A stretch of 10,531 bases of DNA, taken from assembly GCA_045595705.1 (NCBI GenBank), contig JAZOBA010000069.1, positions 1 to 10,531 of the forward strand. Direction: 5' to 3'. This stretch comes from JAJPXI01 sp045595705 (GTDB lineage: Bacteria; Bacillota; Clostridia; Oscillospirales; Oscillospiraceae). Shown in pieces: positions 4,944 to 10,531 of this stretch. Made by a program: the position numbers and the translations under genes. The notes under the pieces are model-generated. The model saw only the letters and a program-made list of their open reading frames with translations. It was not told the origin of the DNA and did no database searches. Within the stretch, counting starts at the first letter, position 1, and every line of letters starts with the position of its first letter.

Positions 4944-7934
4944 TTAGTTGACCTTGCTGTGAAATGCCTGATGCAGTTCCTGAGCCAAAGCGGTCATGGG
5001 GCCCTGGTCTACTTTGACAACCTGGCGGTCATAGGTTACAAGGCCGTTGGTTTCGTCTTCCACATCACTGACCTGAGTCAGAACTGCCGCACAGAGACCG
5101 TTTTGGATGGCTGGGATCACTTCCTTGCGGTAAAGATCCTCCAGCGCGCGAACGAATGCTGTGCGGTCGGTGTACTTCCGGTAGCCGTAAGTCTGATCCA
5201 AATTGAAGGAGTGGTCGGGCAACTTCAGAGAATAACCGCCGAATTCCGACAGAACACAGGGGCGTTTGGGATCGACCTTCAGATTTAATTTGCGAAAATA
5301 AACATGATCGCTGGTCACATCGCTGTCGCGGCCGGTGAACCAACCGGAAGTGGCATCCCAAATGCGGGAAGGATCCAAGGCCTTCATTTCATTGTAGATG
5401 CGGTCGGCATCGTACTGACCCCAACCCTCGTTGAAGATGGTGTAATAGCACACGCAGGGGTGGTTGTACAGATGCCCGACCATCTTGCGCAGATCTCGCT
5501 CGAAGGTCTCGCGGCGGCGGCTGGATGCCCGATGGGAAATGCCGCGCTTCAGGCCGATGGTGGGCAGGGCGGTGTCAAAGAAGAACCGGTATTTGCCGCT
5601 GTTGATCATGTCCTGGAAAACCACCATGCCGTACTTGTCGCAATAGTAGTAGAACAGGTCGGGTTCCACTTTGATATGCTTGCGAAGCATATTGAAACCG
5701 AGGGACTTCATGGTCTGGATGTCGTAAAGATATCCGGCAGGGGTAGCGGGAAGATAGATGCCATCACTGAAATATCCCTGATCCAGCAGACCGTGGAAAA
5801 ACATGGGTTTGCCGTTCAGACAGATATAGGCCTGAGCGTTGGTGTTTTCAACGGTTACGGTGCGCAGGGCAAAGTAGGATTCTACAGTATCCTCACCGTC
5901 GGTCAGGGTGAAAAAGTACAGGTGGGGATTTTCCGGTGTCCAGAGGATGGGAGAAGGGATAGAAATCGTGGTTCGCTCACCGGTGAAACGATGCTCGATC
6001 ATGCCGGAAGGAGTTTGGACTGTGACAAGCTTATCTGCTTTGCCGCCGTTGACTTCCAAGGTGACGGAATCGAGTGTGGGGGACAGTTTCAAAGAAGTAA
6101 TGTGTTCTTCGGGTACGCTCTCCAGCCAGACCGGCTGCCAAATGCCGCTGATGGGGGTATACCACATGCCACCTCGATCTCGGCGTTGTTTTCCGTATGG
6201 AAGTTCGCAATCCAGCCGGTCAATGACCTCTACCCGAAGGTGGTTTTCTCCTTCACAGAGGGCATCGGTGATATCCAACGTGAAGGGGAGATACCCACCC
6301 ACGTGACCGCCTGCGCGAGTGTTGTTGACATATACCGTGGTGATTTGATCTACGGCGCCGAAGTTTAGAAGAACACGGCCGCGGTTAAAATCGGCGGGAA
6401 GAGAAAAGGTTGTGCGGTAAATATACTGTTCACCCTTTTTCGGTTGCCGCTCGATGCCGGACAGGCGGGACTCGGGCGGGAAAGGGACGCGGATGGTGCC
6501 GAGTTGTTCCTCTTGTTCGGCGATTCTGCAGGACAAATCCCAATTACCGCAGAGGGAAAGATAGGAATCGCGCTTCATCTGGGGGCGGGGATACTCCTCC
6601 TCCCATGAGGTGGAGGAGTCCAACTCAAAAGGGGTCTTCAGAGAGCACAGACAGGGCGGCTTTTTCTCGGAGAACAGAACCAGAAGGACCAGAACAATCA
6701 ACGCGGGTACCAATGCGGCAAGAAAGATATTCTCGTTGGGTACGAAGGAGTAGGTGCCGTCATTGTTCAGGATCTGCTGGGCGTTGGCCAGCACAGCTTT
6801 GCCGATGTAGGGACCGATAACGCCGGGAACAAGCACCTGCGAGAAAATGCGCACGCCCTGCAGCATACCGGCCTTGCCGGCAGGGGTCAGATCGCGAATC
6901 TTGGCACCGAATACTGCCATACCGCACAGGTAACCGCACATCATAAACAAAGAGCCGATAAACACGGGAACGGTGGAGCGGAACAGGAACAGCAGGACGT
7001 AACCTACCATCAAGGCGATCAGTGCGATGAAGGAGGACAGACGGAAACCCTTCTTGTCATACGCTTTGCCCCAGAAGGCGGTAGCCACCGAAGCGAGGAT
7101 AATGGCAGGTGCCATGATCAGAACGTAGTTGGTCATGCCCAGCGACACTTCGTAGTAGATGATCAGATAGGGCATGAAGATCTGAATGGAGATGTTGAAA
7201 ATAATAAAAGCGGCCAGATGAATGTACAGGGCCGGGTTCCGGCGAACTGTGGAGGGACGGAATCCATAGATTACATTTTGCCAGTAGCCGGTCTGGGAGG
7301 GAGTTGTGCTGCTGTCGCGAATCAGGAAGATGCCCAAAACACCGACCAGTGTGACCACGATGCCAATGATAGTGAAAATCAGAGTCCAGCTTTCAGCCTT
7401 GTCCAGATTAAAGGCCATAAAACCGCCAAAAACCACCAAAATGGCCACCAAAGGCATCATGGAGTTGATGCCCTCGGCCGAGCCGCGGTTGGTATGGTCG
7501 GTGCTGTCGGTCAGCCAAGCATTGAAGGCGGCGTCATTGGCACTGGAGCCGAAGAAGGTCATAATACAGTCCAGAATGATAGTCAGGGACACGCCTACAG
7601 CGGCGGCCGAGGTGACCATGGGGAAGGTTGCAGAGATCCAGTCCAGACGCAGCAAACCGAAACAAAACACCGAAATGCCCCAAAGGATGTATCCGCCGCA
7701 GATGAACAACTTGCGCTTACCAATCCGGTCAGATAGGGCGCCGATGAGGATGGTGGTTACGGTAGCGGCGATGGCACTTGCGGCAACCATGGCGGAAATG
7801 TCGCCGGCCGAGGCGTGGAACATCTTGTAAATAAAGACATTCAGGTACATGTTTTCCACGACCCACGCCACCTGTCCAATCAGGCTGAACAGGGTCAACG
7901 CGCACCAAAAACGTGGAGAAAGCTTTGTTTTCAT
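4944..7934 (-). CDS. MFS sugar transporter fused to family-2 glycoside hydrolase
   Basis: One uninterrupted 996-residue protein with two complete parts. Residues 1-422 are a major facilitator transporter with about twelve membrane helices, the loop motif GALSDRIGKRK at 65-75 and its second-half equivalent GKAYDKKGFR at 289-298. After a short linker, residues 434-996 are a family-2 glycoside hydrolase: TPFELDSS...EYPRPQMKRDSYL opening, jelly-roll sugar-binding domain (about 455-610), Ig-like domain (611-700), and TIM barrel (700-996) with acid/base Glu836 in FNEGWG and nucleophile Glu897 in LSEFGG. With twelve helices the C-terminus faces the cytoplasm, so the hydrolase would sit at the transporter's exit. 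The convergent galKT operon suggests a beta-galactosidase acting on lactose or a similar sugar; other beta-glycosides are possible. There is no start codon between residues 333 and 453, so a separate hydrolase is unlikely. GGGAGG lies 8 bases before the ATG. Confidence 0.9.
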   Translation of the reverse strand: MKTKLSPRFWCALTLFSLIGQVAWVVENMYLNVFIYKMFHASAGDISAMVAASAIAATVTTILIGALSDRIGKRKLFICGGYILWGISVFCFGLLRLDWISATFPMVTSAAAVGVSLTIILDCIMTFFGSSANDAAFNAWLTDSTDHTNRGSAEGINSMMPLVAILVVFGGFMAFNLDKAESWTLIFTIIGIVVTLVGVLGIFLIRDSSTTPSQTGYWQNVIYGFRPSTVRRNPALYIHLAAFIIFNISIQIFMPYLIIYYEVSLGMTNYVLIMAPAIILASVATAFWGKAYDKKGFRLSSFIALIALMVGYVLLFLFRSTVPVFIGSLFMMCGYLCGMAVFGAKIRDLTPAGKAGMLQGVRIFSQVLVPGVIGPYIGKAVLANAQQILNNDGTYSFVPNENIFLAALVPALIVLVLLVLFSEKKPPCLCSLKTPFELDSSTSWEEEYPRPQMKRDSYLSLCGNWDLSCRIAEQEEQLGTIRVPFPPESRLSGIERQPKKGEQYIYRTTFSLPADFNRGRVLLNFGAVDQITTVYVNNTRAGGHVGGYLPFTLDITDALCEGENHLRVEVIDRLDCELPYGKQRRDRGGMWYTPISGIWQPVWLESVPEEHITSLKLSPTLDSVTLEVNGGKADKLVTVQTPSGMIEHRFTGERTTISIPSPILWTPENPHLYFFTLTDGEDTVESYFALRTVTVENTNAQAYICLNGKPMFFHGLLDQGYFSDGIYLPATPAGYLYDIQTMKSLGFNMLRKHIKVEPDLFYYYCDKYGMVVFQDMINSGKYRFFFDTALPTIGLKRGISHRASSRRRETFERDLRKMVGHLYNHPCVCYYTIFNEGWGQYDADRIYNEMKALDPSRIWDATSGWFTGRDSDVTSDHVYFRKLNLKVDPKRPCVLSEFGGYSLKLPDHSFNLDQTYGYRKYTDRTAFVRALEDLYRKEVIPAIQNGLCAAVLTQVSDVEDETNGLVTYDRQVVKVDQGPMTALAQELHQAFHSKVN

Positions 7935-7973
7935 GGGACAGACCTCCCGAATAGTTTATATGAGCAAGACGGA

Positions 7974-9188
7974 TTAACGGGCGTACAGTTCAATAATGTT
8001 CAACAGGATTTCGGTAGCTTTGTCCATGCGCTCTGCAGTGGTGCATTCAGCACAGCCGTGGAAATTGAAGCCGCCGGTGCCCAGATTGGGGCAGGGCAGA
8101 CCCATCCAGCTCAAAGTAGCGCCATCGGTGCCGCCGCGGACGGGAACGGTTACAGGCTCCAGACCGGCCATGCGGATTGCCTCGTTGGCGGTCTCCACCA
8201 GATGGAAGTGAGGCTTGATTTGCTCGATCATGTTGCGGTAGTTGTCTTTGAGGTGGAGGGTGACCGTTCCGTCGCCGTAGCGCTCGTTCAAGCGATGGGC
8301 AATGTGCTCCATGGTGGACTTCTTTTCTTCCAGCTTGTTCAGGTTGTGATCGCGCAGAATGTAGTCCAATTTTGCATTGCTGACATCGCCCTGCATGTCA
8401 GTCAGATGATAAAATCCTTCACGGCCTTCGGTATGCTCGGGGCGTTCCATGGTGGGCAATGCCATATGGAATTCCATGGCCACGTTGGAGGCGTTGATCA
8501 TAGTGTCCTTGCTGCTGCCGGGATGGACCGAGAAACCCTTGATCTCCACCCGGGCGGCGGCGGCATTGAAGTTCTCGTATTCGATGCTGCCCACATCGCC
8601 GCCATCCACGGTGTAGGCGAAATCAGCGCCAAAACCGGGGATGTCGAACTTGTCGGCGCCGCGTCCGATCTCCTCGTCGGGGGTGAAAGCAATGCAGATT
8701 TTGCCGTGGGGTTTGCCGCTTTGAATCAGCTGCTCGGCAGCCGTCAGAATCTCGGCCACGCCGGCCTTGTCATCTGCACCCAGCAGGGTGGTTCCGTCGG
8801 AGGTGATCAAAGTCTCTCCCTTCATGGAACGCAGGAAGGGGAATCTGTCCACACTGAGCACTGTGCCGTTGGGCAGAGTTACATCCTGCCCGTCATAGTT
8901 TTCGTGAAGTACAGGCTTGACATTCTCGCCACTTGCATCGGGGGAGGTGTCCATGTGTGCGATCAGACCGAGGGCGGGTTTTTCTTCGTGCCCGGCGGTG
9001 GCAGGAATGGTGCCGTACACGTAGCAGTGTTCATCCGCAAAGGCATCCGAAATGCCCAGTGCCTTCATTTCCGCCACAAGCAAATTGGCCAGATCGAACT
9101 GGAAAGGGGAGGAGGGGCAGGTCTCGGACTCGGGATCGGAGGTGGTGTGCACCATGGCATAGCGAATCAGTCGTTCATAAGCGCGCAT
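7974..9188 (-). CDS. pepT: Peptidase T (tripeptide aminopeptidase)
   Basis: Cytoplasmic zinc metallopeptidase of family M20B that removes the N-terminal residue from tripeptides, the last stage of peptide use. At 404 residues it has the normal length. All expected metal and catalytic residues are visible: His78 and Asp80 in HMD, Asp140 in GADDK, Glu172 and Glu173 in TPDEEIG, Asp195 in TVDGGD, and His377 in FNFHG. The dimerisation (lid) domain is about residues 205-315. The ATG at 9188 is chosen because aaaggag lies 9 bases before it; an ATG at 9236 in the same frame overlaps the promoter and has no ribosome binding site. It is the first gene of an operon with the transporter-hydrolase fusion, which begins after a 39-base gap. 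The promoter is at 9225-9253. Confidence 0.93.
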   Translation of the reverse strand: MRAYERLIRYAMVHTTSDPESETCPSSPFQFDLANLLVAEMKALGISDAFADEHCYVYGTIPATAGHEEKPALGLIAHMDTSPDASGENVKPVLHENYDGQDVTLPNGTVLSVDRFPFLRSMKGETLITSDGTTLLGADDKAGVAEILTAAEQLIQSGKPHGKICIAFTPDEEIGRGADKFDIPGFGADFAYTVDGGDVGSIEYENFNAAAARVEIKGFSVHPGSSKDTMINASNVAMEFHMALPTMERPEHTEGREGFYHLTDMQGDVSNAKLDYILRDHNLNKLEEKKSTMEHIAHRLNERYGDGTVTLHLKDNYRNMIEQIKPHFHLVETANEAIRMAGLEPVTVPVRGGTDGATLSWMGLPCPNLGTGGFNFHGCAECTTAERMDKATEILLNIIELYAR

Positions 9189-9224
9189 ATTTGTAAACTC
9201 CTTTTTGGTTTTATTTTCTTGCTT

Positions 9225-9253
9225 ATCATAGCCCATGTGGGCAAGAAAGACAA
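9225..9253 (-). promoter_or_regulatory. Promoter of the pepT/transporter-hydrolase operon
   Basis: On the minus strand, TTGTCT (9248-9253) and TATGAT (9225-9230) are exactly 17 bases apart. The leader to the pepT ATG at 9188 would be about 30 bases. The spacer contains the inverted repeat gccca-tg-tgggc (see separate entry). Confidence 0.65.
9231..9242. promoter_or_regulatory. Inverted repeat in the promoter spacer, candidate operator
   Basis: The sequence gcccatgtgggc has perfect 5-base arms around tg and lies wholly between the -35 and -10 boxes of the pepT operon promoter. A protein bound here would affect transcription. No regulator gene is in the window to match it. Confidence 0.3.
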
Positions 9254-9276
9254 GGGAAAAACGCAGAGAAAAGCAA

Positions 9277-9301
9277 GCACCCGGATCTACGATCCGGGTG
9301 C
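9277..9301 (-). terminator. Terminator of the Na+/phosphate cotransporter gene
   Basis: A perfect 11-bp stem (9277-9287 with 9291-9301) has loop tac. On the minus strand it is followed by TTGCTTTTCTC. It starts 7 bases beyond the stop codon at 9308 and separates this gene from the pepT promoter. Confidence 0.75.
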
Positions 9302-9307
9302 GATGAG

Positions 9308-10531
9308 TTATGCCAGAGGTTCGTTGTTCTTCAAAGAAAACTTTGTCATGTATTCGTTAAACCAGGATGCAAAGGGTTCGGAGTTTTCCTTGTCCATGTT
9401 GCGGATGTACTCGTGGGTGTTCAGAGCATCCACGCCCAGCTCGATGACGGTCAAGGCGATGTTGGAGCAATGGTCGGAAATACGTTCATAGTTAGTCAGC
9501 AGATCGTTGAAGATAATGCCGTGCTCGAAGGTGCAATCGCCCCGGTTCATACGGGCCATATGCCAGCGCTTGGCGTCGTCACAAAGGATATCAACCACTT
9601 TCTCAAGGGGTTCTACCCGCAGTGCGGTCTCCACATCGTCATTGGAGAAGGCCTGCATGGTCAGATCCATGATCTCCAGGATGGCCGACTCGATGACCTT
9701 TAAATCATGACGGCCCCAGTTGGAGAAAGCGATTTGATTTTTGTTGTTTTCACCGGCAATTTCGGCGATATTCAGTGCATGGTCACTGATGCGCTCGAAG
9801 TCAGACAGGGTATGCAGATACTTGGAAACTTCATTGTTCTGCTTTTCGTTCAGCTCGTAGCGGGTGATCTTCATCAGATAGGTGCTGATACGGTCTTCGT
9901 ACAGGTCAGATTTTGCCTCCAGATCGGAGATCACCTGGAAGCTGTTTTCCGACCAACTCTCCAAGGATTCAAAGGCGGCAGTGACGCTGTCGTTGGCAAC
10001 CTGAGAGACACGATCCATCAGTTCACGGCACTGGGCCACAGCCAGAGAGGGGTAGGGCAGGAAACGCTCTTCGGTCTGGATGGTGTCTTCTTCCTTGGCG
10101 GGCGTTTCCTTGGGATCTTTGATCAGGAAACACATGATTTTTTCCAACTGACCAATCAAGGGGAACAGAACGATCAGTGTGGCCAGACGGAACAGGGTAT
10201 TCATCAAAGCGACGCTGACATAGGTCATAGTCAGGTCCATGATGGCAAACTGGAAGATGGCGTTCAGAGCATAGTAGACAATACCGCAGAATACCGTGCC
10301 GATCAGTTCGACGACCAGGTAGGAGAAGGCGGTGCGTTTACCATTGGTGTTGGCGCCTACGGCAGACAACAGGACGGGAACCGCGGCGCCAATGGAAATA
10401 CCCATAACCAGAGGCAGAGCCACTTCAAAGGAGATGGCACCGGTGATGGTCAGGGCCTGAAGAATACCGACCGCTGCGGAAGAACTCTGGATGATGGCAG
10501 TGAATGCGGCACCCAGCAGAATACCCAGAAG
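9308..10531 (-). CDS. Na+/phosphate cotransporter family protein, 5' end outside the window
   Basis: Inner-membrane protein of the Na/Pi cotransporter (NptA-like) family, which takes up phosphate with sodium. The 407 visible residues are the C-terminal part. The family's repeat motif QSSSA is at visible residues 15-19, followed by hydrophobic segments at about 37-58, 67-96 and 98-128. A PhoU-like helical domain follows from about residue 160 to 390, rich in the paired ISDH motifs (FERISDHALNIAE, YERISDHCSNIAL). The usual length is 550 residues or more, so roughly the first third is missing to the right. The reading frame is open to the end of the window, so the GTG at 10423 is internal and not a start. 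Substrate in this subgroup is not always proven to be phosphate, and the PhoU-like tail suggests regulation. Confidence 0.88.
   Translation of the reverse strand, partial: LLGILLGAAFTAIIQSSSAAVGILQALTITGAISFEVALPLVMGISIGAAVPVLLSAVGANTNGKRTAFSYLVVELIGTVFCGIVYYALNAIFQFAIMDLTMTYVSVALMNTLFRLATLIVLFPLIGQLEKIMCFLIKDPKETPAKEEDTIQTEERFLPYPSLAVAQCRELMDRVSQVANDSVTAAFESLESWSENSFQVISDLEAKSDLYEDRISTYLMKITRYELNEKQNNEVSKYLHTLSDFERISDHALNIAEIAGENNKNQIAFSNWGRHDLKVIESAILEIMDLTMQAFSNDDVETALRVEPLEKVVDILCDDAKRWHMARMNRGDCTFEHGIIFNDLLTNYERISDHCSNIALTVIELGVDALNTHEYIRNMDKENSEPFASWFNEYMTKFSLKNNEPLA

Noticed and set aside
5304..6368. A 354-codon plus-strand open frame antisense to the hydrolase part of the fusion gene
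   Set aside because: It is a mirror of the GH2 coding frame with no motifs or ribosome binding site.
4944..7934. Frameshift or assembly join creating an artificial transporter-hydrolase fusion
   Set aside because: The frame is continuous, the linker has no stop, and no start codon or ribosome binding site for a free hydrolase lies at the join. Only resequencing could fully exclude an error.
7815..9491. A 558-codon open frame on the plus strand antisense to pepT
   Set aside because: It is rich in Gly, His, Val and Gln in a shadow pattern, crosses the pepT promoter and a terminator, and has no recognisable motif, while pepT has all catalytic residues.
10421..10423. GTG at 10423 as start of the Na+/phosphate cotransporter gene
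   Set aside because: The frame stays open to the window end and the 36 codons to the right encode the conserved QSSSA motif of the family, so the start lies outside.

Overview
The window looks like the chromosome of a Gram-positive gut Clostridia, probably an Oscillospiraceae member of the Faecalibacterium/Gemmiger type. This is inferred from the moderately GC-rich metabolic genes, the strong AGGAGG-like ribosome binding sites, the family-2 GalT, the clostridial style of GalK and the UUCG-capped terminators. No rRNA, tRNA, CRISPR array, integrase or transposase was found.

Left part (1-2000): a visibly AT-rich accessory island made of small repeated units. Two minus-strand GNAT acetyltransferase genes (160-615 and 1319-1867) share one layout: a terminal half-repeat, a hairpin, a shared 14-mer, the gene, a conserved promoter of about 50 bp, and a second half-repeat ending in gggacagcggtaa. 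Between them lies a plus-strand N-terminal fragment of a P-loop ATPase (984-1178), cut off exactly where another copy of the half-repeat begins. The half-repeats are inverted relative to each other, so each unit resembles a cassette or transposase-less transposon with exchangeable cargo. The last unit ends about 8 bp before the promoter of galK.

Middle part (2008-4930): a two-gene galKT operon on the plus strand, with a recognisable extended -10 promoter. It encodes a galactokinase and a family-2 hexose-1-phosphate uridylyltransferase. It ends at a bidirectional terminator shared with the convergent operon.

Right part (4944-9253): a minus-strand operon of pepT (tripeptide aminopeptidase) followed 39 bp later by one 996-codon gene. 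That gene fuses a complete 12-helix sugar transporter of the major facilitator type to a complete family-2 glycoside hydrolase with both catalytic glutamates. The likely job is import of a beta-galactoside (lactose-like) and hydrolysis at the inner face of the membrane. The released galactose would then pass to GalK and GalT encoded by the facing operon. Epimerase (galE) and mutarotase (galM) are not in the window.

Far right (9277-10531): the 3' portion of a Na+/phosphate cotransporter-family gene with a PhoU-like tail, running off the window and separated from pepT by its own terminator.

The two items most worth following up are the transporter-hydrolase fusion and the repeat-bounded cassette array.
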